Positions 44,136 to 55,742 of a stretch of 64,000 nucleotides of DNA are shown in pieces; position 1 is the first letter of the stretch; each line of letters begins with the position of its first letter. Below the pieces are notes generated by a model. That model ran no database searches and was not told the DNA's origin. It saw only the letters and a list, made by a program, of their open reading frames with translations. This stretch comes from Turnera subulata (Eukaryota > Streptophyta > Magnoliopsida > Malpighiales > Passifloraceae). The position numbers and the translations under genes are program-made. The stretch lies in contig JAKUCV010003057.1 of NCBI GenBank assembly GCA_028386065.3, positions 54,247 to 118,246 on the forward strand. The letters are read 5' to 3'.

Positions 44136-44331
44136 TATTATAAATAATTGAATGACGTTATGAATAATTGTATGATATGCTCTGTAAATGAACAAGAAGG
44201 ATGAGAAGAGGAGAAGGAGAAGGAGAGAAAGAGAGCAGCCGGTTCTTAAATTTTCATTGATTCTGTGTGTGTTATATACACTGAGCAGGTAAGTGATACA
44301 ATAATGACATCCAAAAACGTGTTTTATAACA
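44136..44331 (-). repeat. 5' LTR of copia element 1
   Basis: Matches 38,004-38,201 with only a few substitutions and two short indels. It directly abuts the primer-binding site (44,119-44,135) and the ATTGT duplication. Confidence 0.93.
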
Positions 44332-44703
44332 ATTGTAGTTTATTTGACTATATTTATGTTGCCGTGTCTCGCCAAAAACCAGAGATAACAACTAAACAAA
44401 ATTTCTTTGAATTGATGAGCCACAGTTTTCCAATACAATACACGATCATCAATGGAATTAATAATTTTCTTTTGCTAAAAACCTACTGCGTTTTAGCAAA
44501 AGAATAAGACCGAATTCTTTTACTAAAACATAGTACGTTTGTAGCAAAAGAGAAAAAACTTTAGAGCATTGATGCCCTCCTGCCACTGCAACCAATGAAA
44601 TCCCACATACATCGCATCACATAATGGATTAGCGTATTTTTATACCTTATTCTATAGAATTCTCCATCCAGCTGTCGGGTATTTTATGTCTAGTCATTGC
44701 CTT
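44332..44703. other. 3' flank of the lipase gene
   Basis: Between the copia target duplication and the lipase stop. It probably holds the 3'UTR. No other feature seen. Confidence 0.5.
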
Positions 44704-47372
44704 CTAAAGAAGAAAATGATCAATCATGTGTTGTATGACATCCGCACCTTCTATGTGCATGATATGATCTTTAACCTGCAAAATGTATACAAAGAATGTG
44801 TTACTAGCGTGTGTGAGACACAACACATGAAAGTATTTCTGGAAGTGTTATTTCCGAAAGTAACTTTGTCACATTGAAATAGTCAATTTCTGCATTAACA
44901 CCTGCAACTTAACATCAAATGCTGCCCTACCGACAAATAAAACTCAAAAAACTTGGAAAACGATTCCAGCGGGAGAGGGAGAAAGAAAGAGGAACCTGAA
45001 TAACACTATGAGCAGCAAACCTCTGTCTGCTGGTGTGAAAGCTAACATCTACTTTTTCCCATGAAACGCGGGACAGACCTGTCAGCAGCTCCTCTGCATA
45101 AATAAGGTGAGTTTAGTAGCAAGGGATGGAACAGTTGAAGGATATAAAAACAAAACCTCTCATTATGCAAGTAGCAAGAAATAAAAGCATAGGCAAATGA
45201 CATGATAACCGAAGTAATAAAATGTTTTTTAGACGATGTGCCAACAGTTACATGAATGGGTTAACAGAACCTACCTTCTAGTTTGTCAAAGTTGTTGTCA
45301 TCTTGTTCCGAAAAGATCTCACTCTCCTCAGCATCACACGCCTTGCAGTGTTCTTCATACACAATATGTGGATATTTTTCATCAACGCATTCCTCCCACT
45401 GCAACATTTTTAGAAAGATAACTATCCAGGCCCAATTAACAGCTGAAAACGCAAGGAAAACAGTGTAGTGAACAGACGCAACCTTTGGCAGCTCGTTATT
45501 ACGCCTAATGGATGATGTTCTCCAGCCTACAATATCTGTGCTCATTATCATCAAGGAAAAAGACATACAGCCTGAAAAATACTCCAATCATACAATAATC
45601 ATAATCATTTTAATAGAATGTTGAGGATACGGTCATGGCCCACATTTGAATACACCACACGACGGTTGAATGTGCGCAGTGCAGACCTGCATAGACAAAT
45701 TAGCTGCTCTATCAATTTCATACTCGGATATTCTTTCAAAAAAAATTGCATTGGACAAGATAAAAAAGACACCTCAAAAGCTTAGCATCAGTTCTCTGGT
45801 CACAAAAATTTTGAGTTGGGACTACATACATGAAAAAACAATCACCAGAATCTTCAATCATGCGTCTAAGTAATGGACGTTGCCCATTATCGTTATCCGT
45901 AAGAAAAAGATGCCGACCTGTTCTCTTAAATATCCAATGAATAATGAGAGGTGCAGTTTTCTCCAGAGCACTAAGACCAAAAAGAAAAGGTACCTGAAAA
46001 TTAAAAAAAGAATTATCATAAGACTGCAATTGTCAATCTAGTAATACATTGAAACCAATGACTAAGATTCAGTAAAAAAATGCTACTGTTAGATATAGGG
46101 AAAGTCCCAATTCAAACCATCATAGACAGAAGCATGAAAAATAGAGATATTCAATCTAAAGCCCACCACACTCGGAGCTCAGGAAAGTATTGGAAAGCAA
46201 AACATGTGTTAGCATTCCTAACTTTTCCCAAGAAGAAAAATTATGCACTCAAAACTTCTCCAATGTCAATCAAGCCACTAACACAACAAAGGTAGCTATC
46301 ATCCCCTCAAAGATACAACTCATGAAAGAAACAGGAGAATCAACATGTACCCATCACAAAACATGACAATCCTCGCGCCCACATGATGATTCACAAATGA
46401 ATCAAAACTCAAACAGAGTAGAGACAAATACCTGCTTATTCCCTCTCGATCCAAGGTGTGGCGTGGCAACAGTAATAAAATTCATCGCCTCCAAACCACC
46501 TATGGTAGCCTTTGGTTTCCCTTGGCCATTATTACCCGTCAAAGAATCCACATTATTCGTTGAATCCTCCGAGTGCTCTTGGCCCTTATTATTTCTCGAA
46601 GAATCCACATTATTCATTGAATCCTCCTCTGCATTATTTTTCCTGCCTGGTCTATACAATCTCCCAATGGCATATCTAGCTACTAATCCTCCCACCGAAT
46701 GCGCAACAAATGAAATCTTTCGCAGAGTAGGCTTCCTCTCAATCACTTCCAGTACCTATACAAACATCACCCAGTATTTCCACAATCAACAAAGAAACAT
46801 CTGAAAAGAGACACACAATAGTTTTACAAGCTAGAATTCAACTAACCTCCTGAGCCAACCGCTCCCCCATCACATCCACACCATCAAGTGTCAGCCTAGA
46901 CATATTTTTCTCACTACCTACAACATTTCATAGACAGAAACCAACAACCTAATCACTACAAAACCAAAATATCAGCTCAAACAGAAAAAAAAAAATAAAA
47001 AATTGACTAATAATTAATTAACACAAAAACAAAGTGGTTTTGGCTTACAGTGTACAAAGACTTTATCGGGAAGTTCCCTCACGAACTGCTCGGCTCCAAA
47101 CTTCCAATCCGAGGAGCTGAAAACAGAGCAAAACCACAATTTTTTTTAAGAAAATTCAACAAAACGAAGTGCCGTTTAATAGCAACGGAAGGATCGTAAC
47201 TGGTAAAGCATCATTCATTTTTTTTTATATAAAGTAAAGCATCATTCATACAGTACCTGCCGAGGATGCCGTGGACCATGACGACGAGGTGATCGGCGGC
47301 GGAGGAGTCGTCGCAGCTCCACACATCGCAGCTCCCGTTCGCCGATTCCGAAGAGCACACTCCGTTCTCCAT
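44704..47372 (-). CDS. DUF676-family putative serine esterase/lipase (381 aa, 10 exons)
   Basis: An alpha/beta-hydrolase related to yeast ROG1 lipases. The physiological substrate in plants is not well settled. Minus-strand exons: 47372-47257, 47116-47049, 46917-46847, 46755-46432, 45993-45830, 45686-45631, 45535-45483, 45398-45275, 45093-44996 and 44775-44704. All borders are GT-AG and phases close at TAG. Motifs in order: DHLVVMVHGILGS (oxyanion-hole HG), LTLDGVDVMGERLAQE, and the nucleophile elbow SFVAHSVGGLVARYAIGRLY with catalytic Ser. NFITVATPHLGSRGNKQVP and RTGRHLFLTD follow, then VVYSNVGHDHIVGWRTSSIR with the likely catalytic His. The C-terminus is ADVIQHMIDHFLL. A hydrophilic insert before GLEAMNFITV holds a 19-residue tandem duplication. 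Length is normal and nothing is broken, so I expect function. A copia element ends about 370 bp beyond its stop. Confidence 0.94.
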
Positions 47373-49623
47373 AGCTGTGTTATGATCCTTCTCCTTCTTT
47401 CGCGGTTTCCTTCCAGGTCGGGTTAAGTAGTCAGCATGTCATTTGGATAACAAAACAAAACGACGACGCGGCGTGGCGGCGGTTGTTTGGATGACGGCAG
47501 TTGGCGAGGCCCGAAATTTATAATTTCTCGGGGGAAATTGAGAGAGAGAGAGAGAGAGAAGGCGAGAGAAAGTGGGAGGGAAGAAGGAATGGAAGTGGAA
47601 AGGCGGTGACGCGTGGCGACGGGTACACGCACGAGCTCGGGAGAACGCAAAAGGAAAAGGAGAAAAGAAAATGGAGAATTATTACAGATAAATGATATTT
47701 TTTTCTTTCTTCTTTACATTTATTCCGTTGGTTTTGTACAGTTGGTGGGGGCGGTGGTAGTTAATGATTATCGAGAGTAGAGCGCCTAATTAAAAACCAA
47801 ATGGGTAACGTGGACTTGGTTAAGGATTATTTAATTCATTTCAGCTCTATCGACATTTTCTTTATTATGAGAAAAAAAAAGTTTAATAAATGTGTTTTGG
47901 TGATTGTAGATAGTATTTAATGCTGTTGAGTATTTGTAGTTTTTTTTTTTCTTTTTGAACATTTTTTATTTCTCATCTTTACACGAATCCTGAAACACCC
48001 TAAACCAGGTTTATATGTGAATTAAGGGTATCCGTCCACGCAATCGGGTGGGAGTAGTTGATAGTTATAGCAGCATCTCATCCCTTACACTTTTCCCTCT
48101 TTTTGTTAGTTGAAGTCTTTTATGGATGGATCAGGATCAGCACATTGTTGCTGATAATGTAAGCATCATTAGCAACATTTGGCTGCAAGGAAGGAAAAAA
48201 AATAGTTTGCAATTAAGCCTGGTGGCTAAATAACAAATTCAACCAAAAAAATAATTCAACAATGGAAGCGTGTACATTTGATTAAAATGGAGACAAGTAC
48301 CCAATAATCAAAAAATTATAATCCATAAAAAAATGTAAAGGAATGTCGTTGAGATTTGAAAAACAGAAGTGTACAGAAAGGGGGAAAAAAACGCAAGCGT
48401 TCTCTCTTCATGTTAGTTTTTTTGTCACGTTCATCTTTTATCAAGATCATCAATTCATCAGGGTTATGGATAATTTGTTATGCATCACTAACTTGCTAGT
48501 CTATTAGGAATGAAAAGCTTAACCTGAAGGGAAGATAAATGTTATAATTATCATATATAGTTAAATAATAGCTATAATTTCTATTAAAAGCAATATATGA
48601 AAACAAAAGGGACAGAAAAACGAAAGCAGCCTAAGAGATAATAAACCAGTAAAAAAAATCGTTTCTATTGGCAATGCATAGTCAAGCATGACTGTCAAGT
48701 GTCACCAAAGAAGACCCGACCCGGAAAAAAAACAAACAAATGGGAGAATAGTGCATTGGTAGTTGTGGAGCGTCGAGGTCGGTACCCAAGTTGCTGGGTA
48801 ATCCATCTACGTCACCTTGGAAAGAAATCTGGCAGCGCCGCCCCTAATAGCCCGTGCTGTATTTGCAGAAAATCATTTCCTCTACACCTGTCCATCCTAC
48901 CTTTCTCTTATCAATTTTCTAAAATTCGACATCTAGAATTTTATCCTAGAATTTTATTTTTTTTATCCTAGTTAATCAATAGCGAGGGTGAATTTTTCAT
49001 TATAAATTTCTTGCATATATAAAGACTCGAAACGAGAGCCTGTTTAAATGAAATTAGATCACTTAGCTTATCACCCTTTCATAAAAAAATAAATCACTTA
49101 TCACTCGAATCAACACCATTTTGTTAACTTTAATTCCCGAGGAAATGCCTAATTCTTAAATATAGTAAAGCGTATAAATTGAGATTTCTTGCGTAGAACT
49201 TTTTTAGCGGGTAGGGGTTTGAAATCCATTGCTTCGAAATTTGCAGGCACAAAAGTTTAGAGTTTATTGGAAATCAAAGTTTGAGTATCTCCTCCATTTC
49301 CGCATGTGTACTTTGTGACTGATTAGTATCTCCTGCTATACGTGCACGATGATGGAAACGATTGGGCGAGACAACTTAAATTGCAAAAATAAAATTAAGA
49401 GTTTCAAAATCCGAACTAGCAATTTCTTTTTGTTACTATCAATAATCAAAAGTAATTATTGACCAGAAAATTGTGTGAGGCAAACCAACAAACATGCTCT
49501 GAGGATGTGGGGTAGTTATCATTTTTTTTTTCTCTTCTGGCCAGATTTCATGTGGATAATGCACTCAAATTTCATGAATTGAGGTGGGGAAGCTCGGTTC
49601 TAAAATAAAAAATGTTTAAAATT
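47373..49623. other. Lipase 5' flank and spacer
   Basis: 47,373-47,700 must contain the lipase 5'UTR and promoter. It includes a (GA)10 run at 47,540-47,559, and GA-repeats near plant core promoters are common. The rest is AT-rich. A GC-balanced patch at 48,690-48,880 shows no recognisable coding domain. The last five bases, CAAGG, are from 49,624. Confidence 0.5.
47540..47559 (+). repeat. (GA)n microsatellite upstream of the lipase gene
   Basis: Ten GA units, about 170 bp upstream of the lipase start codon. On the lipase strand this is a CT run, as often found in plant 5'UTRs and core promoters. Confidence 0.9.
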
Positions 49624-49628
49624 CAAGG

Positions 49629-49839
49629 TGTTAAGAAAATAATGTGTAATGATACTATTAAATCTGTTAATGGTGAGAAATAAAGGTGAAGAAGGAGGAG
49701 AAGGAGAAGAAGAATAAGGGCTAGCACACCCGTTTCTTATTCATACTTAAGCTCCCGAGTACAAGCTCTTTTATAGGCCAATGCAACACTATTTATGGTT
49801 GTTGGCAACAAATGATATTCACACGTTTAATTTATAACA
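49629..49839 (-). repeat. 3' LTR of copia element 2
   Basis: TGTTAAGAAAATAATGTG to TTTAATTTATAACA in plus orientation. A minus-strand TATAAAAG box lies at 49,768-49,775. Confidence 0.95.
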
Positions 49840-50743
49840 CTCCCCCTTGAATATCATTGTGTATTGGGTAGAATATGCTTAAGGAGAACTGCCTCATTAA
49901 AAATCTTGCCAAGAAAAATCGAGTGGGATAAAAACTTGGTGAAGGAAAAAAGAGTGCAGTGCGTATTCTACTCCCCCTTATTTTGGCCTCCTGTGATTTC
50001 TTGATGTCATCACATGCTAATCTTCTTTGTCAACCTTTGGTGACATTTGCAATGTAGGCAGTATTATCTTCATAAATCGTCGTTGGGGCATCTTCCTCGC
50101 TATCTTATCCATATGAATCTTGAGTATGCAGCATCATCGAACTTAACCAAGCACAGTCTTGACTGGCTTCATTATTTGAAGTGGTAGCAACAATACTTTG
50201 TTTTGTACTTGCCATGATACTTTAGGTATCTGATTGCGCTTTATGTGGATCAAATCAATTACCTGTATCTGCAAAACAAACTATATTCTCCTTGGGCTCA
50301 CGAGGTTAAAATAATTACATGTCCATTATACTCCAAGATAATGGAGAGCTTCAGGCTTTATGGAAAAATTAGAGCAAAAAGATATTTTGCTAACAAGTTT
50401 ATGGCAAAGCTCCAGGCTTCATGTTACTAGCAAGATAAATTGCACTATGATATGGTACTTCAGGACCAGTCTAATTCTTTTATGAGATTTTTCATCTCAA
50501 ATTCTTTCTTTAAAAATATAGCACAACATTTGGAATCTTCTTCTGGAATTCCAATAATATTTGAATTACAAAAAAAAAGTAATGAAAATTCACATATAGA
50601 TATGAATCTAAACATAAGCAACAATAATCATAAATTCATATATAGACTGATTAAATAAAACACATAGAGCATATATGCAAGAATCATTATAAATACCCAA
50701 ACTGGTTCAAACAATATGAAGATCAACTTAATTTTGTATATTC

Positions 50744-51955
50744 CTAGGAATTCATTGCTTCAGGCAACTTGGATCCTTCATAGATCTTTATGTATATATC
50801 ATCACTTATGGATCCGTAAAAATAGGTTGTAATAGCATCCGTTAGATGCATTTCTAATTCTTTTTCATATGTTGCCAGACTTATAAAAAATAATTGCATC
50901 CACCACAGGAGAGTATATCTCCTCACAATTAATACCAGGTCGTTTGGGTAAAACCTTGTACTACAAACCATGCTTTATATCTCACTATTTATTTTCTTTT
51001 TTCGCACAAATACCCATTTTATAACCGACCAATTTTACACCTTCTGGTGTACGGACTACAGGTCCGAAAATTTCTCGCTTCACAAGCGAGTCTAACACAA
51101 CCTTAATTATGTCTTAATTTTGACCAATCATTTTGCGCCTACATTCATCAACAGATGTAGGTTCATGATCCTCATTTTCTTTCATAATATTTAGCGCTAT
51201 ATTATATGTAAAAATTCTGTCGACGGTTATTTCACGTCGGTTCCATCTCATTTCTGACACCGTGTAATTAATCGAGATCTCATCATTTTCATTTATTTCA
51301 GGTACCTGAGTTACTTCTGGAACTTTATCAATTGTGTCAGAAATCTCTTCTGGAGGATTTTCCTCTTCTTGAGGACTTTTAATATAAACCTCTACTGGAG
51401 GTCTTATTTTCCCAATGGGGCCATCTTATCTCTTTGCTCCTTTTTCTCTATCGAGAATTTTTGTTTTCTTTTAGAACCGAGTATATTCCACACTTCTGGC
51501 ATACTTTAGATTCATTTGCATACTTTAATTGTTCTTCAGGAACATCAATTTTGAGCAGGAGCATTTGCAGGTGGTATATAATATATGGTCACACTTTTCA
51601 AATAAATATGTTTGGCAATTGACTTACTTATATTTTGCAAATGAATCATCTTTTGAACTTCAGGTTCACACAAATTAGTTTGAGGATCAAAACTAGATAT
51701 TGATATGTATTTCAATAAACTCTTGATCCAGCTGTTTATTTTCTCCCCCTTATGTTGGGTAAACTCTTTCATCAAATTAATAACCAACATACCCAACATA
51801 CACAACATATATTCCCAGTCTTCTTTAAGGACCAATTTTACTATGCTGTGGTGGAGCATTATATACTGTACAACCAATGGTCCGAAGATGGGAGATACTA
51901 GGTTCGTGACCATGAACCAATTAAATGGGGAGATCTTATGATAACTTGTTGGCAT
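50744..51955 (-). pseudogene. Copia integrase-RT linker and RT remnants of element 2
   Basis: Minus-strand 51,955-51,545 has LVSPIFGPLVVQYIMLHHS (copia integrase C-terminal side), FDPQTNLCEPEVQKMIHLQN and YYIPPANAPAQN (linker). Farther on, RPPVEVYIKSPQEEENPPEE-like sequence and VDECRRK precede the RT. At 50,971-50,744, FYPNDLVLI and TDAITTYFYGSISDDIYIKI correspond to the RT region usually reading 'DVVTAYLYGSLDSDIYMK'. The YVDD region downstream is not recognisable. Multiple stops and shifts occur. Confidence 0.85.
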
Positions 51956-52554
51956 GATGCATACAAGTGCTGCTGCATGTAAAATACCATTTTCTCAAAA
52001 CAGTAAGATCTCATTAGCAATGGTCTTGCAATCAATTGGAAATATTTAATGAACGATTCACCAAGATCGTTTTAGGTATGAACATAAGCTACAGGATGTT
52101 CAACCATTATTTCCAACAATATACATTATCCACTAAAGAGATACACCAGTATTATCAAGACATATAGTCTTTATAAAATAATTAGGGATGTGTACCCGCA
52201 ATTGGCTTAATTATAAAGATAAGCGCGCAAATTACCAAATTGCGTCTAATAAGTACACAATAAACCATCTAGTCGATGCATCGATTAATACCATAAAATT
52301 ACCTAGATGGTCAACATGGCGGATTTATTAGTCCACGTACATGTCCCTGAATTATTTCCAAAAACTTGCTGGTGATTCTATGCCAACCTCATCATAGAAA
52401 GGCTGAATAATTAATTTTTCTTCGCAGCATACAAACTCATGGAAATTCATTGATTATAAAAACTTCTGGTTTTCCAATGAATGACCAAATAAATTCCGCA
52501 CATAATTGATCCGGGATGGCCCAACTGGTCATGCCAAATAAGATATCCACTAGC

Positions 52555-52730
52555 CAACTTCTAGTTGGTTCAGCTTCGGGCTGTACAAACTTATGCCTTT
52601 AATAACATAGAAAGAATTATTTACTAGCTTCAGGCTAGTGTCAGCTTCGGGCTGTTATATAGCAGCTTCAGGCTGTTGTGTGCAAGCTTCAGGCTGCTAT
52701 GTGCCGGCTTCAAGCTGGATACGATAACTT
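52555..52730 (+). repeat. Cluster of AGCTTCAGGCT hairpins in copia element 2
   Basis: CTAGC-TTCAG-GCTAG (52,624-52,638), CAGC-TTCGG-GCTG (52,642-52,654), CAGC-TTCAG-GCTG (near 52,663) and further copies follow each other. Each is a short stem around the same five-base loop. Copia element 1 has a parallel cluster at 40,829-41,090. Confidence 0.85.
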
Positions 52731-52901
52731 TTATTGACTCGAATATTTATGTAGTACAATCTAAAGAATAACGCAAGTAAATTTTCCACAATTTATTTAT
52801 TATCTGCTGTGGTAGTCTTTATAATATAGAGATATTCAGCATCTCTTTTATTTACTGTCTCAACATAATATTCGTTAATTATTGTAAGTATGAAAGTTTG
52901 T

Positions 52902-53169
52902 ACTCTTCAAGAGTATAATGAAATTTATGCACTTCTGGAGTATAGTAAAAATTCATGCTCTTCCAGAGCATAAACATTTTACTCTTCCGGAGCTTATTAA
53001 AACTCATGCTCTTCTGGAGCGTAAATATGTGTTATTCTAGAGCATAATATAACTTGTGCTCTTCCGGAGCTTAAATATATACTTTTCTAGAGTATAGTGA
53101 AAGTTATGCTCTTCTGGAGCTTAAATATATACTCTTCTAGAACATAGTAAACTTGTGCTCTTTTAGAGC
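52902..53169 (+). repeat. Array of about eleven short palindromes in copia element 2
   Basis: Units such as ACTCTTCAAGAGT, GCTCTTCCAGAGC, GCTCTTCTGGAGC and GCTCTTCCGGAGC recur every 25 bp or so, separated by AT-rich spacers (AAATATATA, TATAGTGAAA). The stems alternate between GCTC/GAGC and ACTC/GAGT while the loop stays TTCNN. Confidence 0.9.
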
Positions 53170-54164
53170 ATATTAATTTTTTTGAGATTGTACAATCATA
53201 TGTTATGTCATTGCATTGTCTCCAGGACAAATACCCGAGCCATAATTCTAGAAATGACAGTTTCATGTTTTCATTAAAGATTTATCAGTTATAACAAGCT
53301 GTAAAATAAACATAAGTAAAATAAAATATAACACATAATAATAAAGGTGAACATAAAATAAAAATATTCAATATAAATTGACTTGTACCTTCAGGGTAAG
53401 CAAGATAATAATAATATCTAAACATCATAGTCATCGTCTTGAATAAATATGATTTCATCAATATTAGATTTGCCCTTCAGGGACACTTAATAACAATTTA
53501 CTCGATACCTTGTTATAAGGCCTGTTTGTGACCAATTGAATTATAGCCATGACCAAAAATTATCATATACAATCGCATTCACTTCAGGAAATGGAGCAGA
53601 GCCAATTGATCAAGATTCATAATAGTTTTTATTTATGGTTCGTCACTCCGTTCTGCCATAATGAGGCACAGGATTAAATCAAATATTTTGTGAATTCTCT
53701 TTCACCATATTGCTACTGCAGGAGCATATATGATGCATTAAATCATTTTCTTTTTGTATCAACATCAATAACATATTCTCCACACAATATCATCTGAGAA
53801 CTTATTCAAAATATAACTACATTATATAGATTTAAAATCTTACTACTTCAGGTGCATACACTTGCAATAAAATCTTTGGGAGAATATTCATCTTCTGGTG
53901 GTCATATAATATCCATTTTCCGGTGGTCTTATTTCTCTTCAAATTCTTTTCTTTAAAGATCTGCAGGATCTTTTGACGGTAAGACATCTAGTCTTTGCTT
54001 TATTTCCTCCTTTTACTGTGTCTTCCAGACTATTAGCTTTTAAATGCATTTCAGCGCCCATGACAAATTTCTTTCGGAAATTTTTTGGGCCTCGAATTCA
54101 AGTTTTATAATAACAGTAATAATAAAAGACATAATATAAAACATTATAACATAAAGTATATAAT

Positions 54165-54425
54165 ATATATGCTTACTCGATAAATCTTTCAGCAGTAATA
54201 ATAGCATAGTAGTATATAACATATGCTTACTCGATAAATCTTTCAGCAGTAATAATAGCATAGTAATATATAATATATGCTTACTCGATAAATCTTTCAG
54301 CAGTAATAATAACATAGTAATATATAATATATGCTTACTTGATAAATCTTTCAGCAGTAATAATAACATAGTAATATATAATATATGCTTACTCGATAAA
54401 TCTTTCAACAATAATAATAACATGA
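54165..54425 (+). repeat. 54-bp tandem repeat, about five copies, in copia element 2
   Basis: Units start with TAAATCTTTC at 54,181, 54,235, 54,289 and on. They contain AGCAGTAATAATA and TATGCTTACTCGA. Copia element 1 has a single related unit near 43,320, so the array expanded in element 2. The minus-strand repetitive frame (KDLSSKHILYIT) is a by-product. Confidence 0.95.
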
Positions 54426-54439
54426 TAATATAATATATA

Positions 54440-55440
54440 AATACACCTAAAATGATATGCAAATGATATGCTATACCGTAAAATTAAATATAATCCGACT
54501 CAGATATCATCCCGGATTATGTCCTTTATCATCATCATTCACCATTTATTTTCAGGTGCCAAAGATATTATACCATAATTATCCCGTTTATTATTTCGGT
54601 ATTAGTACTTTGATTATACCTTTTCCAAGATTATTACCACATTTATTTTTTTCAGAAAATTATACTCCTTTTTCAGAATTATTTTTATTTATCCTCCTTT
54701 TTTTTATATTCGGACTGGGCCAAATAGTACTGGCCCAGCCTACTGCACAGTGCCAACCCAGGCCCCAAATAGGAGCCCAGGCGCAGGCCCGCACAACAGG
54801 CCCAGCCAGCTAGCCCATGCGCCCAAGCCCAACAGCACAATCCAACTAGCCCCAAACCCATCAGTATTTAACCAAAACAATCCGGGTCGAACCCACTGCA
54901 ACGGGTTGACCCTCGCGCCATGTCCAACACCTGCAGCTCACCTTGCTACGGCGGCGGTGATGAGACGGCCATGGCTGTGACGCGTGGTGCAGGGGTGGCT
55001 ACGCGGGGAGGCGGTTGTTGGTGCTGGTGGTTGCGGCGTCGGCGGCAAGGAGGTGGATCGCTCGGGGGATTTCTCGTCGGCTCTTCTTCCACGGAGCAGC
55101 GGCGGCGAGCATGGCGAGCAACCGACGCTGCGACAGGTGACACGAGGAGAGACGGAGGCAAGGTGGAGGCTATGGCAGCAGCGGTCGTCGCGAGCAGAGT
55201 GATCCGACGAGTTGCCTTGCCGGGTCGTCGGGTCTCCTCGTCGGGCTTCCACCTCCTGGCGGCGCGTCCGGCGGCGGCGGAAGGAGATGGCTGCGTCGAG
55301 GTCGCGACGGCACGGGGAGCTCGCCGGTAGTGGCGGTGAGACGGGAGGCGGCGCGTTTCCGTTCGCCATGAACAGTAACCCGAGGGAGGAAACAAGATGA
55401 CGACACTGTTCCTCTCCCTTCTCTTTTCTTTCGGTTTTTT
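54440..55440 (-). other. Leader module of copia element 2, related to the gypsy LTR interior
   Basis: Between primer site and gag region. It has GATATGCAAATG, TGCTATACCGTAAAATTAAA, ATCATCATCATTCACCATTTATT and ACTTTGATTATACC in the same order as the gypsy LTRs. GGACTGGGCC (54,713), a CCAGGC-type low-complexity run, GGGTTGACCC (54,903) and a minus-strand CAAGGTGAGC (54,936-54,945) follow, then a GC-rich block. The frames there (54,920-55,395, both strands) are not genes. Confidence 0.75.
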
Positions 55441-55493
55441 TTTTTCTTGCGTGTATCTTCTGCTCAGTTCTGAATAGAGTCGTGCTGATAACC

Positions 55494-55704
55494 TGTTAAG
55501 AAAATAATGTGTAATGATACTATTAAATCTGTTAATGGTGAGAAATAAAGGAGGAGAAGGAGGAGAAGGAGAAGAAGAATAAGGGCCAGCACACCCGTTT
55601 CTTATTGATACTTAAGCTCCCGAGTACAAGCTCTTTTATAGGCCAATGCAACACTATTTATGGTTGTTGGCAACAAATGATATTCACACGTTTAATTTAT
55701 AACA
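55494..55704 (-). repeat. 5' LTR of copia element 2
   Basis: Nearly identical to 49,629-49,839. A minus-strand TATAAAAG box lies at 55,633-55,640. The primer site abuts it at 55,493. Confidence 0.95.
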
Positions 55705-55742
55705 CAAGGAAGTTTATTGAACTTTTCCAGAAAGCTTATGCA

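Larger units (their letters stand above)
38004..44331 (-). mobile_element. Degenerate Ty1/copia element 1 (6,328 bp) with a LINE fragment inside
   Basis: LTRs at 38,004-38,201 (198 bp) and 44,136-44,331 (196 bp) are nearly identical. They are flanked by ATTGT at 37,999-38,003 and 44,332-44,336. In minus sense the 5' LTR is followed by CGTTATCAACACGAACG (44,119-44,135), a primer site of the kind used by plant copia elements. The 3' LTR is preceded by AAAGGGGAG. The LTR starts TG but ends TA. Pol remnants on the minus strand include VRSPQE-like linker sequence near 39,600-39,780 (RPPVEVQIRSPQEDENPPEE) and FGPLVVQFLMLHH near 40,190. Stops are everywhere, so the element is dead. Confidence 0.93.
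49629..55704 (-). mobile_element. Degenerate Ty1/copia element 2 (6,076 bp)
   Basis: Two 211-bp LTRs (49,629-49,839 and 55,494-55,704) are nearly identical and flanked by CAAGG (49,624-49,628 and 55,705-55,709). In minus sense the 5' LTR is followed by GGTTATCAGCACGACTC (55,477-55,493), a copia-type primer site. TTCAAGGGGGAG precedes the 3' LTR. The interior parallels copia element 1 over most of its length, but the LTRs are clearly diverged. Pol remnants carry many frameshifts and stops. Confidence 0.95.

Noticed and set aside
45781..45830. Alternative lipase exon reading TDAKLLR
   Set aside because: An exon at 45,686-45,631 gives MSALRTFNRRVVYSNVGHD with correct phase and a far better match to the family, so the stretch is intron.
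52902..53169. CRISPR-like regular array
   Set aside because: The repeats are short, variable palindromes without unique spacers, in a plant retrotransposon. No cas gene and no prokaryotic context.
54040..54462. 140-codon repetitive Leu-rich frame
   Set aside because: Product of the 54-bp tandem repeat, whose unit is a multiple of three.
54920..55406. Overlapping frames of 130-150 codons on both strands
   Set aside because: GC-rich leader of copia element 2. Low stop frequency comes from base composition. Low-complexity Arg/Ala/Pro-rich products with no domain.
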